Below, piece after piece: positions 45,571-55,800 of a stretch of DNA of 64,000 nt (its first letter is position 1; every line of letters starts with the position of its first letter). Source of the stretch: Hemileia vastatrix (Eukaryota > Basidiomycota > Pucciniomycetes > Pucciniales > Zaghouaniaceae); the NCBI GenBank assembly GCA_030280995.1, contig JASXTE010000002.1:16021183-16085182 (forward strand), in the 5' to 3' direction. The position numbers and the translations under genes are program-made. The notes beneath the pieces are model-generated. The model made no database searches. It saw only the letters and a list, made by a program, of their open reading frames with translations, and was not told the DNA's origin.

Positions 45571-47361
45571 AGATTCCTCAAACTACCTTTCTCTTTGTTT
45601 ATTATTCTGCCCTTTCATAAAGGTGTGTTTTTTTCTTTTTCTTACCATTTTCATATGTCCATCCTTCACACATTTTGGCTTCTCTTATCAGATCAGTCAA
45701 AAGTTAGTACAATGAATCAACAAGGTAAAAAAAGAAGGTAAAATTAATAAATTTACAAATATTTAGGTAGATAAATAAAGTTTGGTGATTTGTAAAGTCA
45801 TCAAAAAATTTTTATTCTTTCATAAATTTTCAATAAATAAATTTGATATTTCAATTTAATAAACTAAACTAATGAGCCAACAAGCTTGTATTGTATAAAA
45901 TCTAATCATGATAACATTGAATTGTTTCATGGGGTTCATCTTGCCTATACCTGTGGAAAGTCCCAAACTTAGTTTCTAGACTTGGCCAGAATTTTTGGCT
46001 TGAGGAATCGTCATTACTTTAAAACTAGTGAATTTGACTTATCTTATTTATTTATTTATTAATTTCTGAAATAATTCTAAATTTTGGTGATTTTCACCCC
46101 TTACTTCAATAAAATGCAGGGGAAGGTATTGCCAAATTTTCAAATCTGACGTGGAAAATTGATGACTTGGAAAAATTTGGTGATACCCACCCCTTGCTTC
46201 AATAAAATTAAGGGGAGGGTATTGTCAAATTTTTCAAACAGATATAGAATTTTGTTGACTTAGCTTTATTTAGAAATTCAAAATTGGTGGCGAGGTGATA
46301 AAACTATGTTGGTGATGAGGTTTTTTGCACAGGTGTCAGTATTATTTTACCAGCTGAAATTCTAAAAGTGAAGTATTTTAGAGTCCAGTAAGGATAAATG
46401 GTGCTATCAGAATCTCAAGATATTACTATTTTTGATAAGATTTAAAATAACTATTAAATCGGGAACCAAAAAGAATATAAATCTCCTCATAGAGAAGATA
46501 CATGACATTGAGATTTTTGGAAACAGTAGTAATTCCAATATCCAAATCATCATCATCAATACCAAAACCAGTGGAAGTGGAAGCGAATTGAGCCTATATA
46601 TATTTTTATTGATAAATTTTGAACCTCTAATTCATTTTCTTAGGATTGATGTTGATTATTTCTAAGGTTTTCTTTTTTACTTCATTTACCATTAACAAGA
46701 AGCCATTCACCACAGGAAATCAGGGGATGAACTGCTAGAAGTTCCCTCTTTTTAAACTTTTAGGGAGAGGTTAGGAAAACATTGGGGAACTGTTGTGAAA
46801 GTTTTAGAAAACTTTTTTTAAATTATATTAAAAAAGTTTGAAAAAAAAATTGGCCCTAAATTGCGCCTCAATTTATCACTTCTTGAGCAGAGCTTTGGAT
46901 TTAAGTTGAGCATCATTTGGACCAAATTTGAGCAATGGTTGAGCCACAACACTTAAAATACCATAATATTAAATTTTATATCTAGATCCATTGAATTTTG
47001 GGAGGTAAGGTTTGATATTAGTAGAAATATCTTAAATGACACAAAGTATACTAGGTCTGGAATATTATTTCAATTATCATTTTTATTTCTGCAAATATAT
47101 AAAAAAGCATACTACTTAAGTCCTTTTTAAAAAATTTATTAATAAAAATATAGCCCTGTAAAAATATTTGAACATAATTTTAAATTTTCTAGACAAAAGT
47201 TGATATTGAGCCCTTACAAATAGAAATTTCTCATTGTTCCTTGGAATATAAAAAAAAAGACAATGTTCAAAAAATTTGATGTAGGAGAAAATATATATAT
47301 ATATATTATAAGAAGAAAAAATAGTAATGTATTTTTTTTAATTCTTATACTATTAAAGAAA
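45571..47361. other. Gene-free DNA with a ~100-bp direct duplication
   Basis: 46082-46150 and 46182-46257 share TTGGTGAT..(C)CACCCCTT(A/G)CTTCAATAAAAT and GGGGA(A/G)GGTATTG. A short (AT)n run lies at 47291-47306. No coding or RNA gene was seen. Confidence 0.5.
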
Positions 47362-47622
47362 CACCATGCAATATGGGGGGCGGACTTGTTAGAAAGTCCG
47401 CAACCTTGGACTCAAATTCACCACAGATTGAACACACATTGAGCTATTGACAAAGGAACCATACAAACAGGGATGAAAACCACTCAGCAGAACAGTTTTA
47501 AGTGGGTCTTCAAGTAGAGTTCAATATGAGTTCAGTATGAGTTCAGTCTGAGTTCCATCTGAGTTCTGTCTGAGTTCAGGTTGGGGACTTGCTAGAAAGT
47601 CCACCCCCTATATCGTGTAGTG
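47362..47622. mobile_element. CACTA-type MITE copy 2, 261 bp, TSD AAA
   Basis: It is the same length and orientation as the copy at 17762-18022 and matches it closely, from CACCATGCAATATGGGGGG to CCCCCTATATCGTGTAGTG. AAA flanks both ends. The interior TTCAGTATGAG/GAGTTC(C/T)(A/G)TCTGAGTTC short repeats are shared. Confidence 0.9.
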
Positions 47623-48113
47623 AAACTGATTTTAATATATTGGCACAAAACTTAGGCTCTAAAATAATGCACTTCTTTCATTTATCTATCTGTATTTATT
47701 TACTATTAAAATTTGAGTCAACATTAAATATTAACATAAATGAAAAACTCAATTGTGAATATTGATCTTATATTATATATATTCTCTACTTTATTCTCTT
47801 TCAAAACTTTGCTCTCTTCCTCCCTTTATTTGAACTACCACCATCACCATATAATTCATTTAATTAAAGTGTAAAATTTAAGATGCATTTGAAAATTCTC
47901 TTTAAATTTTAAACCTATTTTTCCAAGAGAAAGATCACTATTTGATGAAGTATCTACTCCAGTTATTATGCAATGAGGAAGATCTTTAGTTCATATTTTT
48001 GGATTATTCAAAGAAGGAGAAGCAACACCTATTGGTGATCTTTCTAACAAACAGAGCTGAAAAATTGGATAACTACTTGGAGAAACAGGATCTGGATCTT
48101 GAATACTTCTTCT
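47623..48113. other. Gene-free AT-rich DNA
   Basis: No coding frame, RNA gene or element end was seen in this stretch. Confidence 0.5.
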
Positions 48114-48710
48114 TCCACAATGAAGATATTTGATGTCATCAAATTGTTTTTTGGTAAAAGTTTCCAGCACAAGTTTAGCCAAACTTGTGCTGGACACTTT
48201 TATGAGGAAAAACTCACTTCTCTTAAAAAAACATGCACCTTACCAACTTAATATAGCAAAAGTGTCCAGCACAAGTTTGGCCAAACTTGTGCTGGACACT
48301 TTTACCAAAAAAAAATTTGATGCCATCAATTATGTTCATTATATGGGCTAATTTTTTTTGGTTTTCCTTGAAATTTTTAGTCACTGGTCTTGTTCAAAGT
48401 GTCCAGCACAAGTTCTGCTGAACTTGTGCTGGACACTTTTCAAATATAAAGCTGGTAAGGTGCATTTTTATTTAAGATTTGTGAGGTGTTCCTCATAAAA
48501 GTGTCCAGCACAAGTTTGGCAAAACTTTTTCTGGACACTTTGGACAAGACCAGTGACTAAAAATTTCAAGGAAAACCCAAAAAAAGAGCCCATATAATGA
48601 AGATAATTTATGGCATCAAAATTTTTTTGGTAAAAGTGTCCAGCACAAGTTTGGCAGAACTTGTGCTGGACAATTTTATGAGGAACACCTCACTTCATCA
48701 ATTTCCAAAA
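48114..48710. repeat. Array of five ~46-bp palindromes with alternating, flipping cassettes
   Basis: Palindromes at 48156-48201, 48258-48303, 48395-48440, 48497-48542 and 48632-48677 share AAAAGTGTCCAGCACAAGTT and its complement; the second is a perfect 46-bp palindrome. Two spacer types alternate: B (about 56 bp; 48202-48257 and, inverted, 48441-48496) and A (about 90 bp; 48304-48394 and, inverted, 48543-48631). A partial inverted A precedes the array and a partial B follows. The order is therefore A' B A B' A' B, with a palindrome at every junction and start-to-start spacings of 102, 137, 102 and 135. No transposase is present. Mechanism unknown. Confidence 0.93.
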
Positions 48711-49911
48711 CAACCCTTCAAGTTATACACTTTAAGGACTATATTTATTTTTATTTTTATTTAAATATAAATATTTCTTTTAATTCAGTAACTGAAGATT
48801 TTATTTTTAATAGTCTGTAGGTCTTATATTTTAGGTAAAATAAAAAAAATTATACAAAATTTAGTTTTACAAAGACTTGATAGATTTGAGGTGAGAAGTG
48901 ACTATAGTCTTTTTAAAATTTGAAAATAGGAATGGCATAAGTTATTCCAATCCCTATAGTTATTAAAATTTGTGATCAAAAAATCTGCTAAATTTATCTA
49001 TTGTTGCAATTATGTAGTGAAAGATATCATTATTGTAAATTAAATTTACTTTCATAATTTTATGGTTTATCTTTTGGATGCAAAGTAATGCTTAGGTATG
49101 TTAAGGAATAATTTTCATCCTCTAAATTGATAATCATATTGGATATTCAAAAGCTTATGTTGGATCAATATGTGCTCAATGTGTGCTCAACAAAGGATAA
49201 AATCATGGGTTTAGTTGATCAAATTATGAATAACTTGAGATCAATTGCGGTTCATTTTTGGACCAATCTGAGAATAAATGTAAATCTAACTCTAATTTAC
49301 TCATGTTTATAAAGTATTCATAAACCTGGAATAATGAAGGGACACTCTAAAGCTCAGGAGAGGGGATTGCTAGCAGTTCACCCCTAGATTTCCCGTGGTG
49401 AGTGGTGCCAAATAAATGCAGAGTTGAGGAAATACAATGAAATAAATCAAAGATATCAAAACTTCTAATTTCATTTACTTTTTTTTAAATATAACTTTGA
49501 AAAAATGTGTAACAAATATATCAAAAGTTGTTATCAAATTCACATTTGTTGTAGAAATAAGCATGAAGATATAAGTAGAATTGCAATCAAAAAAAAATTA
49601 GATGAAATAAAGTACAAAAAAACTTTAATTCTAAAAATAAATGAGAATTATTGGTTTACTGTGCACAGAAACAAATAATTTGGTTTATTTTTCATGTGAA
49701 AGCTTAAGTGATTCTTTAATAAGCAAACCTTAGAGTTACTTAATAAAATTAATTTTTAAAATGATAGTTAAATATCTACAGACTGACTTATTAGTCTGCT
49801 TCAGAAAGAGATTTTTTTACAGAAGACCATAAAGACTTTTTTTAAATTTTTTTTTCAAATTTATCTCATCATTATTTAATTAGTATTACTTTCAAATACA
49901 ATTCTTTTGAT
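48711..49911. other. Gene-free AT-rich DNA
   Basis: No gene is seen. GATTGCTAGCAGTTCACCCC...CCGTGGTG at about 49365-49400 resembles one CACTA MITE end, but no partner end was found. Confidence 0.45.
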
Positions 49912-50215
49912 TTTCATGAGAGAGAGGATGTGTAAGTTACAGGGAAGGGGGTGAGTGAAAGAAGAAAGTAGAGGTGAGAGGGAAGGGGACGGGAGGAGAG
50001 TGTTTTGAAGCAAGAGGAAAAAGGAGGAGGGGAAGGGGGTATTAGAGGAGAAGGTTTGGGAGTGAGAGAATAGAAGATGGAAGATAGAGGAAAAGGAAGG
50101 AGACAGGAGGGCTTTGAAGAGAGAAGAAAGGGGAGGAAAGGGGATGAGGGCAAGAGGGAAGGGATAAAGGTGAAAGGAAAGGGAAATGGAGGGAAGGGGG
50201 TGTTGTGGTTGCACC
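49912..50215. repeat. ~300-bp polypurine/polypyrimidine tract
   Basis: The plus strand is almost wholly A and G with few pyrimidines (runs such as GAGAGGGAAGGGGACGGGAGG). Purine-rich DNA resumes beyond the tRNA-like gene to about 50620. Such tracts can form triplex DNA; that is inference. Confidence 0.8.
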
Positions 50216-50223
50216 TCACACTG

Positions 50224-50295
50224 GTTTCCTTAGCTCAGTGGTTAGAGCAGCTAACATGTCATAAGTGGTCACAGGTTCGAATCCTGTAGGAGACA
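50224..50295 (+). tRNA. tRNA-like gene, possibly Thr (TGT)
   Basis: Acceptor stem GTTTCCT pairs with AGGAGAC (one G-U), with discriminator A. The D arm GCTC-AGTGGTTA-GAGC and T arm ACAGG-TTCGAAT-CCTGT are perfect, and A and B box promoters are present. By standard spacing the anticodon is TGT, but the anticodon stem (GCTAA/TAAGT) is weak with an A-A mismatch, and position 33 is A rather than the invariant T. A TTTT terminator follows about 11 bases on. It may be a decaying tRNA or the head of a SINE. Confidence 0.6.
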
Positions 50296-50749
50296 CTTTC
50301 CTTTTCCACCTTAACAGGGGGGTTGAAGGGTGGGTTAGAAAGATGGAGCACAGAAAAAGAAGAGAAAAAAGGACACCTCATTAAAAAAATGGAGAAAAAG
50401 ATAGTCAGGAGATGATAAAGTAAAGAAGGAAGTTTAAAAGAGAAAAATAAATAGTGAGAATAAAAAGTAATTAAGAGTTGGGGGAGGATAAGATCTACAG
50501 GAAAAAGGGGGCATAGGTTTGTTATTTTGAGGAGGGAAAGATAAAGGTGATTAAAGGCTCAGGCTAGAGGGGAGGGGTAGGTTCAGAGGTGGTGAGTAGC
50601 AATTTTAAATTATTATTAGTAGTGAGATCAAACAGGGTAACTCCTTTGTATAGACTTGAGTCATGACAAGAATTACAAACCAGTAGATAAAAAAGCACTA
50701 TATGTTTAGTAAACAGGTTTTTCCCATTTTGTACTGTTCTTGTAAAAAT
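50296..50749. other. Purine-rich, gene-free DNA
   Basis: The purine bias of the upstream tract continues more weakly. No gene was seen. Confidence 0.45.
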
Positions 50750-50998
50750 GGCACCCTAAGGATTATACAAAGAAAAATTCTAAGGTATGAAAATGCATAT
50801 GCCTAATGCTGACTAATCAGTTTAAGGGGAAAAAGTGCTTGAAAGACTTGTATGTACCCAAAGGATGGTGTGTTAAGGGACAAACACACTATTGAAGTAT
50901 ACCACTTATTAAGATGTGTACTTTGAATTAAAATGACTTACTTGGTACCTTTTTTGGGACATGCTTGAATGGTGTATATGGTAATGTTTAAAAACCCC
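50750..50998. mobile_element. Solo end of the GGGGGTGTCAAAC element family
   Basis: About 250 bases match the right end of 24336-26210 in order: CTAATGCTGACTAATCA, GAAGTATACCA, AATTAAAATGACTTACTTGG and GAATGGTGTATATGGTAATG, ending AACCCCTA. No matching left end was found, so it is a fragment. Confidence 0.75.
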
Positions 50999-51828
50999 TA
51001 TTAGTTAATTTTTGTTTATTTATTTATATAAATATTCTCCTTCTCTGCTTTAGATTAAACTAAACTTATTTTTTGATGTTTTTTTCATTTTATTTTTTAA
51101 TATTTATATTTTGGCTTACTTTTTATAAGTATCTCATAATGATTATGACAAAAAAAAGTGAAAACTATGTTGAAAATAATTATGCTACTTAGTCTATCTG
51201 GGGAAAACTTTATGAACTGGATGAATCTTGGTATCATTAATATATGAGAATCTTAATTCAATGGTTAGGTTGATCAGGTAATAGTAAATCATATGTTAGG
51301 TACCATTGTAGAAAATCCTATAGTACTAGCTATAGGCCTTGACCAAGGGAGTTGGAGAAAAACCAGAAAGAGAATCCCTTGTCCCTTTAGAAAAACAAGT
51401 GAGATTTACCTGTTGCAGCAAATTGGAGATCTGTTTGCTAGACCCTCTAATTAAACACTCTTGACCTCTTTAAAGGTGAAGATAATAGTCCCAGAAAGAC
51501 TACCAGAAAGAGTTGAAATGAACAGTAATATATGCCAACAAAACAAAATCCAATGAGACAGTGAGGAACAGAGAGGAAATGAGTAAAGAGATAAGATGCT
51601 TCCCTAAAAATCTTCCCACACACACATCTTACAGCCAGTGCACAGACAACCCTGACCAATTCCCTACCCAAACTCCAGCTTTCCCAGCCTTTTTCATGCA
51701 TAAAAGTGAATTTTAGCACTTCCCAAGCGCCCAGGCGGGCAGGCCGCTTCTAGGCCCTAAAACACCCATACAACCCATAAAAACCCTAAAAACCCATAAT
51801 TTCACTAATAAACAAAATAAACACACAT
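50999..51828. other. No gene recognised
   Basis: AT-rich DNA with a small GC-rich patch (CCCAGGCGGGCAGGCCGC near 51733). No supported coding frame. Confidence 0.4.
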
Positions 51829-52140
51829 AAGACATACCAAAATGAAAAGAAAATAATGGAAAAAAGCTGAGACATTATAAGTGACCCTAGATTAAGCCTA
51901 AATAAGCACCACTAAGCAATAAACTTCCAAAAAATACCAATAACAACACCATAACTACCCTATAAAACAAGGTAACCACCCATAAGGGATACCAAAATGA
52001 AGAGAAAGAAAGGACATTAATCTGAGACATAATAAGTGACCCTAGCTTAATCCTCCATAAACACTACTAACTATCACATAAAGATGAAAAAATCCACTAA
52101 TAACACCATAACCCCAATAACACCCTACATACCAAATACC
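51829..52140. repeat. ~155-bp direct duplication
   Basis: GATACCAAAATGAA(A/G)AGAAA, then CTGAGACAT.ATAAGTGACCC and TAAGCC/TAATCC blocks occur at about 51831 and 51986, with matching ACACCATAAC tails. Confidence 0.65.
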
Positions 52141-52552
52141 CCCAAATATGCACTCCAAAGGCCTACCCAGGTTGGATCACCACACCATGTGAATAATGAA
52201 CAATATTATAAATATAAATACTAATACTTATAATTATAATATTTCTATTGTTATTTTTATTCTTGTGTCATTTTTATATTTATTCTTAGTTCTAGCATGT
52301 TCAGCACATCCTCAGCATATGATGGTTTATTGGTATTTTGTGTTAAAATCAAAGGAAAGAGGCTTAATAAAGGTAAATATACAGTTAAGATAAGAATCAT
52401 GAGCTGAACTCAAACTGAGACCAAACAAGAAGAAAAAAACATTAGAAGTCTAGTGCTTTGTTTTTTTTCTGCAGTGGGAAGGACAAAAATAATAAAATAA
52501 TGATCTTATAAGTCAATAAAGTAAAATTTTGAATATTTTTTTACTCTAACAG

Positions 52553-52903
52553 GGGGTCTCAAACAATAACATATATATCATTCATTCAAGTCACAAATCT
52601 TGTACCAAGTAAGCCATTTTTATTTGAAGTTACAGCTGCCCAAGACAGATATACTTGAATGCTGTGTTTGAGACTCAATATGTTTTTTCTTGGGGAAATC
52701 TATTCCATTCACACCCTCCATCACCTTATCATAATTATTCAGAACCTTTTTCACTCACACACCCATATCTTAGCCCAAAATTACTGAGTATTTGCCTTCA
52801 TACTTGAGACACCTTACCCCAAGTCTACCATTTATCATGAGATCTTAGAATATTATTTTAAGATTGAAGTCTTCCAGGAATGAATGCTAAATTTTGAGAC
52901 CCT
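52553..52903. mobile_element. Short MITE of the GGGGGTGTCAAAC family, inverted
   Basis: The left end GGGGGTCTCAAACAATAACA leads into a match to the complement of the 26210 end (CTTGTACCAAGTAAGCCA). The right end, complemented, matches the 24336 end (GGAAGACTTCA.TCT, CATGATAAAT). So it is a deletion derivative of about 350 bp. The target duplication is not readable. Confidence 0.7.
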
Positions 52904-55132
52904 CTGATATTATTTTGATCTATCCAATCAATATAGAACATTAGAAAATTGTGGTACTATGAATTTCAATTGTAGTTGAAATTTATTTGGGTATTGTAAG
53001 AATGAGGCTAAAAAGGAGTTGTCAAATATTTTTTATGGTTAAATGAACCTCTGAAGTTCCACAAAACTTTATAAATAAAGAAATAGGAGTCAGTAAAATA
53101 TTTTTAAACTAATATAAGTGAGAAATTTATTTAATTAAGTAAATAATTTTCAAACAGAACAAGGCTGCAACCACAATTCATCAGACAAGCAAAAAATATT
53201 TCACTTTAGTTCAGCCTTAAATCTGATTTTACTTTCTAATTCCAGTGCTAGAGTTTCAATAAAACTAACAAGTTCTGGAAAATTGAGTTTTATAAGTTTC
53301 ATAGACGCTCATACCACAAACTTGGGAGGTGAAATTAGAAAATAGTCCAAAAAATTGACACCTAATTCACCTCAAATTGAAAAAAAGTTGAGATAGTGAT
53401 GATGATATTCAAGATTAAGGATAAAAATACACTAAATATAATTTCCAGGAGAGTTGAAAATCCATACAAGCTTGGTTTTAATTAAATTTTGGTTTGTGCT
53501 CCATAAGAACTCAATCAAAAATTTGCAAGTTCTTGGAAGCATAAGTAATCAGTAATCACTCACTAAGACCTCAGAAATTACTAAGTAAAAATGGAGGAAA
53601 AATTATGTCTTTTTATCATTTTTTGAGGTGACATCCAACTGTGAAACATGAGGTGGTGCTAGATCTTATGAGACATTTTATTATACAACTTACATGAAGG
53701 AAATTTCCACCTGAAACTTAAACATGACTTAATCTTCCACCCTATATACTGGGAAAATCTGGGAAAATTTGTTTCTTTGGATGAAACTGTTTTAAAATGA
53801 AATTTTAAATGGTGAAAAAGCCCATGTTACATTTCTCATTCAGGACATTGCTTTCAAAAATGAAATGCTGCCCATTTTTGCCCCTGTGAAGTCTCTCAAA
53901 GAATTTTAAGTTAGAAGCCACTCAAAATTTAAATGTTCTCATTCAAACATCAATTAAAGAGTTCTGTCAAAGCTCCATATGAGTCCAATAAGTTCCCCAT
54001 CAGATTTGCATTAGAATTATGGTTTAAAACCAATGTGGCCATTAAAAAGTGAGATAATGAGGGTCAAAAGAAAATTTTCCAACTGATCAGATGATGGCTA
54101 AATATAACCCAGTCTATTAATCTATATTATGCACAGACATACCCCCTTAAATCTATAAAAATCTACCAAAATTACTAATCTACTTGAAAAAATGAATAAA
54201 CAACTTCTTCCAACAACTTTCAAGCTTGATATGACCAAGGAAGGTAGTCTACACACTTTGAATAGCCTTCATGCCTCAGAATACTACTCATAATTCTTAA
54301 AGAACTTCTACAACTTTTAAAAACCAAAAAAAACCACCAAAAAATCAAAAAAACACTAATAAAAAAACTGATATGTGGAAGAAAAATATGAAATTAACCC
54401 CAAAATTCATGAAAATGTAAGACTATCCAATTTACCTTATCTGAGCTCAACCCCTTTATAATTTCCAACACATAAGATATATAAAATACTACTAAAATAG
54501 AAATATATAGAATTATCACTACTCATCCAACACACATAACCTAACTTCCAAAACACAAAAAGATGCGTAGAGCAAAGGCCTTATCCATGTTGATATACCA
54601 CAAGACCCATAGCATTTTTTCTAATGGCACACTATGGGAAACCCAAAAAATTTTTATCATGGTCAGCTGTGGGAGGTAAAGGAGGATTCCTTGAAGGGAT
54701 TTTAGGGAGATTTTTTGGGAGTAAAAATTATCATTTTAGAGATTATAAGAGTTTATTTCTAAGGTTTGGAATTCAATTTTAATCACATAAAATTTCAGAG
54801 AAATTCCATAATAGATGTTTTAGAGTTAGAGATAGTAGATTCTTATCTACTTTCCTCAAATGGAAAATTTTTTTTACAGAGGAGGATAAAATTATTTATG
54901 TTTTGGATTGCACTATATAGTGGAGGTCATTCTTGATTCTCAGTGGAGGGAAGTAAATTTGTGTTGTATGCTCCTCCAACATCAAAGGTTGTAGAGTTAA
55001 TGGATACTGGGGATAAAATTGGTGGTAAAATAAGTGTAAAGAGATTGATTGAATATTTTTTTAAGGGTCTGATAATGTATTATTAGACTTTAAAAAATAA
55101 TTTTTGATATTTAAGCCCTAGAGAGAAACTGT
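52904..55132. other. Gene-free AT-rich DNA
   Basis: About 2.2 kb without a recognised gene, RNA, terminal repeat or tandem array on either strand; short frames only. Confidence 0.5.
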
Positions 55133-55404
55133 CACTACACAATATAGGGGGTGGATTTGCTAGCAAGTCCTCAACCTGAAATCAGATGGAACTCAGATGG
55201 AACTCAGATGGAACTCAGAATGAACTCATACTGAACCCATACTGAGCTTTACTTGAAAACCCACCTAAAACTGTTCTGCTGAGTGGTGTTCCTCCCTGAT
55301 TGTATGGTTCCTTTATCAATAGCTCAATGTGTGTTCAATATGTGGTGAGTTTGGGTCCAAGGTTGCAGACTCGCTAGCAAGTCTGCCCCCCATATTTTGT
55401 GGTG
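55133..55404. mobile_element. CACTA-type MITE copy 3, ~272 bp, inverted
   Basis: It starts CACTACACAATATAGGGGG and ends CCCCCCATATTTTGTGGTG. The interior is the reverse complement of copies 1 and 2 (CAGATGGAACTCAGATGGAA). Subterminal palindromes are GGATTTGCTAGCAAGTCC and GACTCGCTAGCAAGTC. The flanks are TGT and TAT, so the duplication has decayed. Confidence 0.88.
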
Positions 55405-55800
55405 TATACAAATAAGTATATACATTTCCTCTATAGTACAAATTTTTCTCTCTGCATATTTTTTTCTTCCTCTTTATCATTCTCTACTCATTACTACTTT
55501 TTTTCTTTTTATCTTTTCTTCTATCCTTTTTTCCCTTTTCCCTTTTCTTTTTCATCTCTTCCATTATCTTTTTTTCATTCTTAATATACACTGTAAACAT
55601 GCCCTCAAATCTGCAACCAACTCCTGAAGAATACAAGACTCCAACTTCAAGACCAATGGTACCACTTACACTATAAAAGAATCAATTATGATTTTGAAGC
55701 TACTGAAAATGATGAAGAGGTAAATTCTGATGTGAAATATTATTCAAGACCCTGAGCTCTCTTTATAGTACAAGAAAACACCTACATCAGAGACAGCATA

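Noticed and set aside
48130..48351. Short frames repeating VSSTSLAKLVLDTF
   Set aside because: They are translations of the palindrome array, not protein repeats.
49340..49400. GATTGCTAGCAGTTCACCCC...CCGTGGTG as a CACTA MITE
   Set aside because: It resembles one end only; no CAC start with a matching palindrome was found upstream within 600 bases.
51290..51400. Possible MULE zinc-domain remnant (GSWRKTRKRIPCPFRK) and a similar AAGGGAGTTGGA...CCCTTTA stretch at 23005-23055
   Set aside because: The match is short and in different frames at the two sites; too weak to name a family.
51760..51800. CCCTAAAA / AACCCTAAAAACCC as telomere repeat
   Set aside because: It is irregular and only two or three partial units; not a CCCTAA array.
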